A DNA stretch of 64,000 nucleotides, taken from assembly GCF_013385985.1 (NCBI RefSeq), contig NZ_JACAOY010000008.1, positions 77,025 to 141,024 on the forward strand. Direction: 5' to 3'. The position numbers were made by a program, and so were the translations under genes. The notes under the pieces are model-generated. The model was given only the letters and a program-made list of their open reading frames with translations. It was not told the origin of the DNA and searched no databases. Below, piece by piece: positions 1-8,314 of the stretch (the first letter of the stretch is position 1; every line of letters begins with the position of its first letter). The DNA is from Pseudomonas sp. B6002 (GTDB taxonomy: Bacteria; Pseudomonadota; Gammaproteobacteria; Pseudomonadales; Pseudomonadaceae).

Positions 1-884
1 TCGATAAACACCCGCAGCTTTGGCGGCAGGTACCGCGTGGGCGAATGCAGCAGCCAGGCCTCGCCATGGTACGAGGCGATGAAGTCCCACGCCGGCAGCA
101 CCTGCACCAGGCTCCCCTCCTCCAGCGCATGGCGCGCAGTGAAGTACGGCAAACTGCCAATCCCCACATGCTGCAACACCGCATCCAGCCGCACGCCCGT
201 GTGGTTCGCCGCGTATCGCCCGCGGACACCCACCGTTACCGCCTTGCCACCCTGGCGAAACTTCCAGCGTGAATCCCCCGGTGTCTCTCCCAGGTAGATG
301 CAACTGTGCTCAAGCAGATCATGGGGGTGACTCGGTGTGCCGTGCTTGGCCAAGTAATGCGGCGTGGCGCACAGCAAATGCTCGATGGGCAGCAACTGCC
401 GCCCCACCAACCCCGGTGGCGGGCTATCGGTGATGCGGATGCTCAAGTCGACGTTGTCATCAATCAGGTCCACCTGGCGGTCTTCAAGGATCAACTGCAC
501 ATCCACCTTGGGGTAGCGCCGCAGGAACTCCGGCATATGCGGGTGCACCACAAACCGCCCCACCGCCTTGGGCACGCTGACCCGCACCAGTCCTTCGGCT
601 TCATGGGTAAATTGGCCGCTGATCTCCATCACCGAGCGGGCCGCGTTGACCATTTCCTGGCAACGCTTGAACACCTCTTCACCGCCTTCGCTCAAGCGCA
701 ATTTGCGCGTGGTGCGCTGCAGCAGGCGGGTGGCCAGTGCCTTCTCCAGGCGCGAGATGCTGCGGCTCACCGCCGATGGAGAAACGCTCAACTGTCGCGC
801 CGCTTCGGAGAAGCTGCCGGTTTCCACCACCTTGACGAAAATCGCCATCTCGCCCAACAGTGGCAAAGGAAGATTGATGCTCAT
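1..884 (-). CDS. LysR-family transcriptional regulator (3' end cut by window edge)
   Basis: DNA-binding regulator of the LysR type. The N-terminal winged helix-turn-helix is visible at about residues 8-65 (FVKVVETGSFSEAARQLSVS, then PSAVSRSISRLEKAL), followed by the usual effector-binding region. About 294 codons are visible and the last ones read like a LysR C-terminus (LPPKLRVFID), so only a few residues are missing. I chose the ATG at 884. An in-frame ATG at 899 would add five residues and abut a palindrome at 900-920 that looks like its operator. It is divergent from the alanyl-tRNA editing gene, the usual arrangement for a LysR regulator and a target, but the ligand and regulon are unknown. 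Confidence 0.9.
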   Translation of the reverse strand, partial: MSINLPLPLLGEMAIFVKVVETGSFSEAARQLSVSPSAVSRSISRLEKALATRLLQRTTRKLRLSEGGEEVFKRCQEMVNAARSVMEISGQFTHEAEGLVRVSVPKAVGRFVVHPHMPEFLRRYPKVDVQLILEDRQVDLIDDNVDLSIRITDSPPPGLVGRQLLPIEHLLCATPHYLAKHGTPSHPHDLLEHSCIYLGETPGDSRWKFRQGGKAVTVGVRGRYAANHTGVRLDAVLQHVGIGSLPYFTARHALEEGSLVQVLPAWDFIASYHGEAWLLHSPTRYLPPKLRVFI

Positions 885-899
885 GACGCACAGGTCCAT

Positions 900-920
900 T
901 GATAATTGAACGGATTATCA
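900..920. promoter_or_regulatory. Candidate LysR operator palindrome
   Basis: TGATAAT, seven bases, ATTATCA: perfect seven-base arms in the intergenic space between the LysR gene and the divergent editing gene. The core fits the T-N11-A pattern common for LysR regulators. Assignment to this regulator is an inference from position. Confidence 0.5.
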
Positions 921-973
921 CCCATCTACGCACTATTTATACTGCCCGCAGAACCCTGATGCGGATGTAAACG

Positions 974-1615
974 ATGACCGAGCGCCTGTTTTTTACCCAC
1001 GACCACCTGACCGCCGAACTGGAGGTGCTAAGTTGCGCGCCCCATGAGGATCAGTTTGCGGTCACCCTGCAGTCGACGATCTTTCACCCCCAGGGTGGCG
1101 GGCAACCGTTCGACACCGGCTGGCTCGGCGACAGCCAGGTGCTGCGCGTCACTCAGGAAGCCGATCGCGTGGTGCATTACGTGGATCAACCTGTACAGCC
1201 CGGCCCGATCACGGCGCGGGTCGATGCACAACGTCGCGCCCTGCACACGCGCCTGCATTCAGCCGGGCATTTGATTGGCAATGCCGGTGAACGCCTGGGC
1301 TGGATGCCGATCAAGGCGCACCACTGGCCTGGCGAAGGCAAGATCACCTTCATCCGTGGGGAGGCGGCACAGGCCATGGACGCCGAGGCCCTTCAGCGCC
1401 AGGTGGATCAATGGATCGCCGCGGATTACCCACGCCACATGGCCCTGGAAGACGGCACCCGCGAAGTCGGTTTCGGCGAATTGCCCGCCTATGCCTGTGG
1501 CGGCACCCATGTGCAGGCGCTGAGCGAACTGGGCCAAGTGACCATCCTGGCCCTGTCCGAGAAAAAGGGCGCGCTGTCGGTGCGTTACAGCATCAACGAC
1601 AACACTGCCGTTTGA
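974..1615 (+). CDS. Alanyl-tRNA editing protein (AlaX-like)
   Basis: Free-standing relative of the AlaRS editing domain, which hydrolyses mischarged Ser- or Gly-tRNA(Ala) in the cytoplasm. The 213-residue protein has the Zn-binding signature of the tRNA_SAD domain: H95-x3-H99 (HSAGH) and C175 with H179 in CGGTH. An N-terminal beta-barrel segment carries the PQGGGQP motif (about 39-45) shared with AlaRS. It has no catalytic or anticodon domain, so it is an editing factor rather than a synthetase. The Shine-Dalgarno sequence is weak. It is divergent from the LysR gene and may be controlled by it. Confidence 0.9.
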   Translation: MTERLFFTHDHLTAELEVLSCAPHEDQFAVTLQSTIFHPQGGGQPFDTGWLGDSQVLRVTQEADRVVHYVDQPVQPGPITARVDAQRRALHTRLHSAGHLIGNAGERLGWMPIKAHHWPGEGKITFIRGEAAQAMDAEALQRQVDQWIAADYPRHMALEDGTREVGFGELPAYACGGTHVQALSELGQVTILALSEKKGALSVRYSINDNTAV

Positions 1616-1628
1616 TCGCCCCAATCCT

Positions 1629-1845
1629 GTAGGAGCCGGCTTGCCGGCGATGGCGGCCTTGAATCCTGCGTTGGACTCACGGGCCTCATCGCCGGCAAGC
1701 CGGCTCCTACAGGGCGATGGTGGCCTTGAATCCTGCGTTGGACTCTCGGGCCTCATCGCCGGCAAGCCGGCTCCTACAGGGCGATGGTGGCCTTGAATCC
1801 AGTGGTGGTCTCAGGGCCTCATCGCCGGCGAGCCGGCTCCTACAG
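1629..1845. repeat. REP array, four palindromic units in 66-67 bp tandem
   Basis: One forward unit (GTAGGAGCCGGCTTGCC, 1629-1651) is followed by three inverted copies ending at 1712, 1779 and 1845. The copies are separated by near-identical spacers containing GGTGGCCTTGAATCC. The unit period is 67 then 66 bp. This is the typical P. fluorescens REP family. The last copy runs into the 3' end of the phosphatase gene. It fills the gap between two convergent genes and may act as a transcription or mRNA-decay boundary. Confidence 0.92.
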
Positions 1846-3414
1846 TATCGTGGCGCCGGGGCGGCCGGGTTCGACCACGAAGGATTGGAGGGTGGAGAGC
1901 GTGGCCAAGGGATCGCGCGGGTCGCTGATCGCGCGCAGGTGGGTGAGCATGCACTGTTCCTGCAACTCCACCGAGACATACCCCCGCTGGCGACTGTCGA
2001 AAAACTTCACATGGGGGTTGAGCGGCAGAATGGCTTTGTACGGCTCATAGGGCGGGCCGTCGGAGGTCACCGATGAACCGACGAACTCGGTAGCCACCAC
2101 CGGCGAGTCCAAATCATTGGCGTCTGCGTGCAGGTCCGTGACCCAGAACGAATGAATATCGCCGCCCCAGAACACCGGATTCTTCAGGTCGTGCCGCTGG
2201 ATGGAGGCCAGCATTCGCTCACGATTGGCCATGTAGCCGTCCCACCCGTCCGTCCAGCGCCCCGGCTTGTGGTTGGTCAGGTCGCGCTGGGTCAACGGTG
2301 CAACGAGCAGGTCCTGTGCGATCACGTTCCACTGCGCAGGGGACTCGGCAAAACCTCGGTCCAGCCAAGCCTCCTGCTCCCAGCCGAGCATCGTGCGGCG
2401 AGGGTCGCGCAGGTCGGTGCAGCTGTTGTCGGCGATGTGCCCCTGGTGGCTGCCATTGGCCAAAATGCACGGTTGTTCGGAGCGGTACTGGCGACCATCC
2501 AACACGTGGAATCGCGCCAATCGGCCGTAGTCCAGGCGTCGGTAAATACGCATATCCGGGCCCTTCGGCAGGCTGCTGGCGCGCAGTGGCATATGTTCGT
2601 AGAAGGCCTGGTAGGCGGCGGCCCGCTGCTTGAGGAATTGCGCCACCGGAGTCTTCGGGTCCTGGGACCAGCGGTTGGCGTAGTCGTTCTGTACTTCGTG
2701 ATCGTCCCACGTCGCCACACTCGGCGCAGCGGCGTGCAGGGCCTGCAGGTCCGGATCGGTTTTGTACAGGGCATAGCGGTTGCGATAGTCACTCAGGCTC
2801 ACCGCATTGCCGCTGCCATGGGCGCGGAAAACTTTGCCCGAGTCGGCGGCATAGGAGCTGTCGTAGATATAGTCACCGAGGAAAAACACCAAGTCCGGCT
2901 GCTCGGCAGCCAGGTGACGGTAGGCACTGAAGTAACCGCGTTCCCAGTGCGAGCACGACACAAACCCTAACCGCGCCGACACCATCGCCTGCATAGGCGG
3001 CGTAGTACACGCACGGCCTACCGGGCTCTGCGCGCCCAGGCCTTCGAATTGGTACCAGTACGGCCTCCCCGCCTCCAGCCCCGCCACTTCCACATGCACC
3101 GAATGGGCAAAGCGTTCCGTCGCCGTGGCTTCGCCCTGCTTCACAATGCGCGTCATGGCCGCATCGCTGGCCACTCGCCAACGCACCGGCACCGGGCGGC
3201 GCAACCCGCCTCGCCCATCATCGGCATTGAACAACGGTGCCAGGCGCGTCCAGATCACGAAGCCATCAGGCAGTGGATCGCCGGAAGCCACGCCCAGGGT
3301 GAACGGATAGTCGACCCCGGCACTGCGTGCAAACGGGCTAAGGATCGAAAAAGCCGAGGCAACCGCCAGCCCCGTGAGAATCCGCCGACGGCCATGGTCC
3401 ACCTCGCCGTTCAT
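1840..3414 (-). CDS. phoD: PhoD-type alkaline phosphatase/phosphodiesterase, Tat-exported
   Basis: Secreted calcium/iron-type phosphatase of the PhoD family that releases phosphate from phosphate mono- and diesters outside the cytoplasm. The 524-residue protein starts with a twin-arginine signal (RRRILTG, residues 9-15, then a hydrophobic stretch). It carries the metal-site motifs LGDYIYD (about 179-185), TWDDHEVQNDY and WGGDIHSFW near the C-terminus. Its start overlaps the preceding GNAT gene by four bases (ATGA), so the two are probably co-transcribed. The TAG stop lies inside the terminal REP palindrome. It is divergent from the TonB/receptor/PLD cluster. No convincing Pho box was found by eye. 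Confidence 0.92.
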   Translation of the reverse strand: MNGEVDHGRRRILTGLAVASAFSILSPFARSAGVDYPFTLGVASGDPLPDGFVIWTRLAPLFNADDGRGGLRRPVPVRWRVASDAAMTRIVKQGEATATERFAHSVHVEVAGLEAGRPYWYQFEGLGAQSPVGRACTTPPMQAMVSARLGFVSCSHWERGYFSAYRHLAAEQPDLVFFLGDYIYDSSYAADSGKVFRAHGSGNAVSLSDYRNRYALYKTDPDLQALHAAAPSVATWDDHEVQNDYANRWSQDPKTPVAQFLKQRAAAYQAFYEHMPLRASSLPKGPDMRIYRRLDYGRLARFHVLDGRQYRSEQPCILANGSHQGHIADNSCTDLRDPRRTMLGWEQEAWLDRGFAESPAQWNVIAQDLLVAPLTQRDLTNHKPGRWTDGWDGYMANRERMLASIQRHDLKNPVFWGGDIHSFWVTDLHADANDLDSPVVATEFVGSSVTSDGPPYEPYKAILPLNPHVKFFDSRQRGYVSVELQEQCMLTHLRAISDPRDPLATLSTLQSFVVEPGRPGATIL

Positions 3415-3965
3415 GTGCGGGCCTCCCAGTCCTCACGCAACGCGGCGAAACCGAGCAAGTCTTCATACACGCCGTTCTTGAGAAACGCCCCGCGCATGCA
3501 GCCCTCATAGCGCAGGCCGATTTTTTCCATCACCCGTGCCGATTCCTTGTTGCGACCAAAGCACTGGCTGCCCACCCGATGCAGCCCGAGCTGCGTGAAC
3601 CCGTAACCGGTGACCGCACTCGCCGCTTCAGCGGCATAGCCCCGGTTTCGACAGCTCGCCGCGACCCAACCCCCAAGGTGGCCATAGTGATGCCGCGCAT
3701 TCAGACGCAAGCTGACGATGCCGATCAATTCGCCACTTTCCCGCAGGTGCATGCCGAGGCTGAGCAGGTCGCCTGCACGAAATTTATCGTCCATCGCACC
3801 AATAAACTCCTGCGCCGTTTCCAGCGTGTAGGGCGACGGAATGTTCGCCGTGTTGTCGGCGATTTTCGGCCCGTTGGCGAGGGTGGAAAGGGTCTCGGCC
3901 TGGGTCATTTCCAGCGCCCGCAATAGTAGTCGCGGTGTCGCCAAATGAGGCAGTGCGGTCGGCAT
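3411..3965 (-). CDS. GNAT-family N-acetyltransferase (RimJ/RimL-like)
   Basis: A 184-residue acetyltransferase that transfers acetyl from acetyl-CoA to an unidentified amine. The order is typical of the RimJ/RimL branch: TPRLLLRAL at the N-terminus, GxIGxxSL-type strand (GELIGIVSLRL) in the middle, then NRGYAAEAA as the acetyl-CoA loop and NKESARVMEKIGLRYEG near the C-terminus. I take the ATG at 3965; the TTG at 3995 would add an unusual N-terminus. The stop overlaps phoD's start, suggesting a two-gene operon. A role in phosphate metabolism is not implied by the fold. Confidence 0.85.
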   Translation of the reverse strand: MPTALPHLATPRLLLRALEMTQAETLSTLANGPKIADNTANIPSPYTLETAQEFIGAMDDKFRAGDLLSLGMHLRESGELIGIVSLRLNARHHYGHLGGWVAASCRNRGYAAEAASAVTGYGFTQLGLHRVGSQCFGRNKESARVMEKIGLRYEGCMRGAFLKNGVYEDLLGFAALREDWEART

Positions 3966-4155
3966 ACAGGGGGGCTCTCGAGATAAATTCTTCAAGAATG
4001 TAGCCCCTGTGTGTCAATTGCATTACGTCATAAAACTGCAAGGTAAATTGCCTGTAAGACGCGTCCTAGAGCCCTCAAAACGTCAATTAAAGTTAACCAA
4101 TCGGTCATTTTTGGTTGTTAGCGTGTCGCCCCTAATTCAACGACGGGGTAGCGGA

Positions 4156-4563
4156 ATGAGAACCTGGGATGAACCCAAGAAGCGCAAGGCACACATCGAA
4201 TTGATCCCGATGATCGACGTGATGATGTTCCTCCTGGTGTTTTTCGTACTCGTGAGCTTGAACGTGATTCCGGCCCTCGGCATGAAGACGCAACTGCCCA
4301 GCGCGAGCAGTTCGCAGCAGCTCAAACCACAGAACAAATTCATCCTGACGTTGGGCCTGGAAGGCCAACTGCAACTCGACGGCAAGGACCTCACAGTCGA
4401 TGCCCTGGTACCGGCGTTGAAGGCCGCCGAGAAGCCCGATACCAAGTCGACGATCATCGTCAATAGTGACAAGGGCGTGGAAGTGTCGCGCCTGGTGGAA
4501 GTGATGGACACCCTGCGCCTGGGTGGCTTCACCTCCGTGTCCATTGCCACGCGTAAGTCCTGA
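4156..4563 (+). CDS. exbD: ExbD/TolR-family energy-transduction protein
   Basis: Inner-membrane proton-channel partner that couples the proton motive force to TonB. The 135-residue protein has a short cytoplasmic N-terminus, one membrane helix with the essential Asp in IPMIDVMMFLLVFFV (D21), and a periplasmic C-terminal domain. The ATG at 4156 gives the standard ExbD start; an upstream in-frame start would add about 49 unrelated residues. It is the first gene of exbD-tonB-receptor-exbB, with tonB two bases downstream. The order is unusual: exbB normally precedes exbD, but here it comes last. Confidence 0.88.
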   Translation: MRTWDEPKKRKAHIELIPMIDVMMFLLVFFVLVSLNVIPALGMKTQLPSASSSQQLKPQNKFILTLGLEGQLQLDGKDLTVDALVPALKAAEKPDTKSTIIVNSDKGVEVSRLVEVMDTLRLGGFTSVSIATRKS

Positions 4564-4565
4564 TC

Positions 4566-5294
4566 ATGTACGTCCTGTTTCGTGCGCGTCAGCTGCTGGG
4601 CAGTGTCCCGGCCCTGATCGCCCTGGTGCTGATTGCACTGGGTATCCAGTCCCAGACCTTGAAGGTCGAACCCAAGTACGACGAGTCGGCGGTCGAGCTG
4701 GCGTTGGTCGAGCCCGAGCCGGAAGTGATCCCGGAACCGGTGGTGGAACAAGAGCCGCCCCCGCCAGTGATCGAGGACGAAGAGGCCGAGCCGGCCCCGC
4801 CGCCACCACCGCCCAAGCCGCAGCCAAAACCCAAGCCTGAGCCCAAGCCAAAACCTGTGCCCAAGCCCGTGGTCGCCAAGCCAACCCCAACACCGACGCC
4901 GCCTCCAGTGGCCGCCAAACCGGCCCCCGCCGCCGTGGCCCAGGCCGCGCCGACACCCGCACCGCCGGCGCCGCCGAAGGTCGACGGCCAGGCGCTGGAA
5001 GGCGGTTACCTCAAGGGGCTGCGCAACGAGTTAGACACCTACAAGCAGTACCCCACCGGCCGCCAGGCCTCCCTCGAACGCCCCAGCGGCGAAGTGGTGA
5101 TCTGGCTGCTGGTGGACCGCCAGGGTCGCGTTCTGGACTCCGGCTTGCAAACCCAGGCCTCGAGCATGTTGCTCAACCGGGCCGCCACCAACAGCTTGCG
5201 TCGTATCAAGCAAGTCAAGCCGTTCCCCGAGCAAGCCTTCGGGGGGCGCAATGAGCAGCGCTTCACCGCCACCTTCAACTACAGCGTGCAATAA
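4566..5294 (+). CDS. tonB: TonB-family energy transducer
   Basis: Periplasm-spanning protein that transmits energy to an outer-membrane receptor. The 242-residue protein has an N-terminal membrane anchor (about 10-30). A long Pro/Glu then Pro/Lys-rich spacer follows (about 45-140), with acidic EPEPEV and EPPPPVIEDEE runs and basic PKPKP repeats. The TonB C-terminal domain (about 150-242) contains a YP box-like LDTYKQYPTG and PFPEQAF. It lies between exbD and the receptor gene, so it is probably dedicated to that receptor. It is not the main chromosomal TonB, which normally sits elsewhere. Confidence 0.88.
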   Translation: MYVLFRARQLLGSVPALIALVLIALGIQSQTLKVEPKYDESAVELALVEPEPEVIPEPVVEQEPPPPVIEDEEAEPAPPPPPPKPQPKPKPEPKPKPVPKPVVAKPTPTPTPPPVAAKPAPAAVAQAAPTPAPPAPPKVDGQALEGGYLKGLRNELDTYKQYPTGRQASLERPSGEVVIWLLVDRQGRVLDSGLQTQASSMLLNRAATNSLRRIKQVKPFPEQAFGGRNEQRFTATFNYSVQ

Positions 5295-5318
5295 GCACCC
5301 GACACCAGGACGACAGTG

Positions 5319-7598
5319 ATGAGGTTCACACGGATTCATCTGGCACTCGTTGCCGCAAGCATGGGCCATGGAATGGTCATGGCCGACACCAGCGACAGCG
5401 ACGTCGGGACTATTGGGGTTCAGGGCAAGGCCACGGCAGGTGGCGGCTACATGGTGCAGGAAGAAAGCATCAAGGGCCGCTCCACCGTGACCAAGGAAGC
5501 GCTGGATAAGCAGACCGCCACCGGTAACGCGATCGACAAGCTCAAGTACACCCCGGGCCTGAACATCTCCAGCGAAGACAACACCGGCCTGTCGGGCTTC
5601 CGCTTCACCATGCGCGGGCTCAACTCCGACCAGGTGGGGATGTCGGTGGACGGCATGCCGATCAACGACTCCGGCAACTACGCGCTGTACTCCAACCTGC
5701 TGGGCGACCCGGAAAACATCGAGCAGATCTTCGTCACCCAAGGCTCGGCAGAAGCTGACGGCCCGCACATCGGCTCCAGCGGCGGCAACATCGGCATCGT
5801 GACCATTCGCCCGACCAAGGAAACCGGCGCGTTCGTCAAACAGGTCATGGGCAGCAACGCCACCCGCAAGACCTTCGCCCGCCTCAACAGCGGCGAGATC
5901 AACGGCCTGAGCAACTGGCTGTCGGTGTCTCATACAGAAGGTGACATGTGGCGCGGCTCGGGCGCCGTGCGGGCGGACAAGGTGGAGTGGAACAGCTTCT
6001 TCGACGCCGGCAACGGCAACACCGCCAACCTGATCCTCAAGTACCACGAGCAGGACAACAACAGCTACAGCCAGCTCACCAAGGGCCAGTTCCAGCAGAA
6101 CGGCCGCAAGTACGATCCGTACCCTGCCACGCCGACCGTGGGCAGCAACGGCAAGGTCAACAGCTACTACGCCCTGGCGCAGAACCCGTTCCAGACCTTC
6201 ACGGGGGTGCTCAATACCCAATTCAAACTGGCTGACAACCTGGCGTTGTCGGTGATCCCATATTACTACTGGGGCAACGGCAGCGGCGTGGGCTCGAACA
6301 GCTACGCGCTGAACCGCGGCTCCAACGCGGGCGGCGTGTTCGACTTGAGCAACCTGCCGACCGCGGCGCAGTACAACGCCGACGGTTCCTCAACCACCGG
6401 CGTGTACTACCGCCCTTCCCGCACCCAGACCTGGCGCCCGGGCATCACCACCAAGCTGAACTGGGACCTGGAAGAACACAGCCTGCAATTCGGCTACTGG
6501 TATGAGCGTGCGCGCCAAAGCCAGACCCAACCGTTCATTGCCCTCAAGAGCAACGGCAAGCCAACCGACACCTGGCCAGACGGCAACGCCGTGGTCGATG
6601 CCAACGGCAACACCGTGCAGGGTCGCGACCGCTTCACCGTCACCCCGGCGCAAAAAGTCTGGGCCCAGGACACCTGGTACATCAACCCGGACTGGACCCT
6701 GGTGGCGGGCCTCGCCTACATGAACGTCGAGCGTGACGGCACCAACCACGGCAGCCTCACCGAGCAGGCCGAGAAGCGTAACCAGACCTACAACAAGCTG
6801 CTGCCCAACGTCGGCCTCAAGTACCAGCTGGATGAGCGTGACCAGTTGTTCTACAGCCTGTCGCGCAACATGCGTATCCCGCAGAACTACGTGCTGTACG
6901 ACAAAGGTGCCGGCTCCATCGACGCCAAGCCGGAAACCAGCTGGAACCACGAGCTGGGCTGGCGCTACACCGATGAAGACATGACCGTGGCCGCGACCTT
7001 GTTCTACATGCAGTTCAAGGATCGCCAGGTGTCGTCCAAAGACATCAACGGCGACTTCGCCGACATCAACGCCGGCTCGGTCAACAACAGCGGCCTGGAG
7101 CTGGAATGGAGCGGCCTGCTGCCCAACCACTTCAACTACTACACCTCCTACACCTACACCAAGGCCGAGCAACAAGATGACCTGACCGTCTACAACGCCG
7201 GCAAGGCCATCCTTTTGCCCACCAGCGGCAAGCAGTTCGCCAACGTGCCGAAAAACATGCTGGCCGCCAACATCGGCTACGACGACGGGCGCTTCTACGG
7301 CACCTTCGGCGGCAAGTACACCAGCAAGCTCTACGGCGACCTGACCAACGACGAGGCGATCTCCGGGCGCACCGTTTTCAACGCCGGCGCCGGTATCTAC
7401 CTGCCGGTGGACAAGAAGGTGGTCAAGGACGCGACCCTGCGCCTGAACGTCGACAACCTGTTCGACAAGAAGTACCTGGACGGCGTGTACACCACCAAGA
7501 CCAACTCGGCCACCTACGGCGGTTTCCGCGACGGCGACCCGGCGTACATCGTGGGCCTGGAACGCACCGTGACGGTTTCCCTGGAAGCCAATTTCTAA
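5319..7598 (+). CDS. TonB-dependent outer-membrane receptor
   Basis: A gated 22-strand barrel for uptake of an unknown ligand. The 759-residue protein has a signal peptide ending near MVMA, a plug domain (about 50-170; DKLKYTPGLNISS, RGLNSDQVGMSVDGMPIND, GSSGGNIGIVTIRP) and a barrel ending in a terminal Phe (SLEANF). The ATG at 5319 has AGGA eight bases upstream; the GTG at 5316 is too close. It is flanked by its own tonB/exbD and exbB genes, which points to an energised uptake system. There is no sigma/anti-sigma pair and no evident Fur box, so a siderophore ligand is not specifically supported. Confidence 0.93.
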   Translation: MRFTRIHLALVAASMGHGMVMADTSDSDVGTIGVQGKATAGGGYMVQEESIKGRSTVTKEALDKQTATGNAIDKLKYTPGLNISSEDNTGLSGFRFTMRGLNSDQVGMSVDGMPINDSGNYALYSNLLGDPENIEQIFVTQGSAEADGPHIGSSGGNIGIVTIRPTKETGAFVKQVMGSNATRKTFARLNSGEINGLSNWLSVSHTEGDMWRGSGAVRADKVEWNSFFDAGNGNTANLILKYHEQDNNSYSQLTKGQFQQNGRKYDPYPATPTVGSNGKVNSYYALAQNPFQTFTGVLNTQFKLADNLALSVIPYYYWGNGSGVGSNSYALNRGSNAGGVFDLSNLPTAAQYNADGSSTTGVYYRPSRTQTWRPGITTKLNWDLEEHSLQFGYWYERARQSQTQPFIALKSNGKPTDTWPDGNAVVDANGNTVQGRDRFTVTPAQKVWAQDTWYINPDWTLVAGLAYMNVERDGTNHGSLTEQAEKRNQTYNKLLPNVGLKYQLDERDQLFYSLSRNMRIPQNYVLYDKGAGSIDAKPETSWNHELGWRYTDEDMTVAATLFYMQFKDRQVSSKDINGDFADINAGSVNNSGLELEWSGLLPNHFNYYTSYTYTKAEQQDDLTVYNAGKAILLPTSGKQFANVPKNMLAANIGYDDGRFYGTFGGKYTSKLYGDLTNDEAISGRTVFNAGAGIYLPVDKKVVKDATLRLNVDNLFDKKYLDGVYTTKTNSATYGGFRDGDPAYIVGLERTVTVSLEANF

Positions 7599-7615
7599 CT
7601 GCGAGGTAAGTGAAC

Positions 7616-8263
7616 ATGGACATGAATGTGCTCCACGACATCACGTTTTATGTGATGTATGCCGCGATGGCCATCGCGATCTTTATCACCATCGAGCGCG
7701 GGATCTTCTTCGCCTATGTGCGCCGCCAGGCACGCGCCTTGACCGAGGTGCTGGGCGCCAACGTGCACAGCGAACGCGACTTGCCGGAAAGCCTCACCCG
7801 TCGCGACAGCCTGCCGTTGACCATGGTGCTCCCGGTGCTGGCGCAAAAAGCCACCCACGGCTCGCGCAAAGACCTGGATGACGTGATCGAAACCCAGTAC
7901 CTGACCACCCGCGCGCCGCTGGCCCGCAGCCTGTGGATCATCGAGACCATCACCACCGCCGCCCCGCTGCTGGGCTTGCTGGGGACCATCCTGGGCATCA
8001 TCGACACCTTCAAGGCACTGGCCAGTGCCGGCGTGTCCGACCCGGGCCAGATCTCCGGTGGTATCGGTACGGCCTTGTTCGCCACCGGCCTGGGGATCGC
8101 CATCGCGCTGTTCTGCGTGGTGTTCCACAACTTCTTCCAGGACAGCCTGGAGCGCATCAACGACCAGCTGAAAATCCTGCTGATCCGCGCAGCCACCGGC
8201 GCCCGTGTGCAGGGTGAAGTCCCGCACCTGGTACCGACCCCGCTGCACAGCCGCACCGCGTAA
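7616..8263 (+). CDS. exbB: MotA/TolQ/ExbB proton-channel family protein
   Basis: Pentameric inner-membrane channel subunit that works with ExbD. The 215-residue protein has a first membrane helix at about 8-28. A cytoplasmic stretch follows, then two helices around TAAPLLGLLGTILGIIDTFKAL and GIGTALFATGLGIAIALFCVVF, the conserved ExbB/TolQ pore. The ATG at 7616 has GAGG at 7603-7606; the GTG at 7610 is only three bases from it. It follows the receptor gene by 17 bases and completes the exbD-tonB-receptor-exbB set. A strong terminator-like hairpin follows at 8271. Confidence 0.9.
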   Translation: MDMNVLHDITFYVMYAAMAIAIFITIERGIFFAYVRRQARALTEVLGANVHSERDLPESLTRRDSLPLTMVLPVLAQKATHGSRKDLDDVIETQYLTTRAPLARSLWIIETITTAAPLLGLLGTILGIIDTFKALASAGVSDPGQISGGIGTALFATGLGIAIALFCVVFHNFFQDSLERINDQLKILLIRAATGARVQGEVPHLVPTPLHSRTA

Positions 8264-8270
8264 TGATTCG

Positions 8271-8300
8271 GGCGGGCGCGCAATGCGCCCGCCATTTTTT
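8271..8300 (+). terminator. Rho-independent terminator-like hairpin after exbB
   Basis: GGCGGGCGC and GCGCCCGCC form a nine-base stem around GCAAT, followed directly by A and six T. It sits between exbB and the PLD-family gene on the same strand, so it should end or attenuate the TonB operon before that gene. Confidence 0.8.
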
Positions 8301-8314
8301 ACGAAGAGATCCCT

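Noticed and set aside
1629-1845. CRISPR-like array
   Set aside because: The repeats are known REP palindromes, the spacers are also repeated, and no cas genes are present.
4012-4031. Possible Pho box upstream of exbD
   Set aside because: Two TGTCA-like elements are 14 bases apart rather than 11 and match the consensus poorly.
4081-4120. Fur box before exbD
   Set aside because: Only a six-base AACCAA/TTGGTT inverted repeat is present; no GATAAT-type Fur hexamers.
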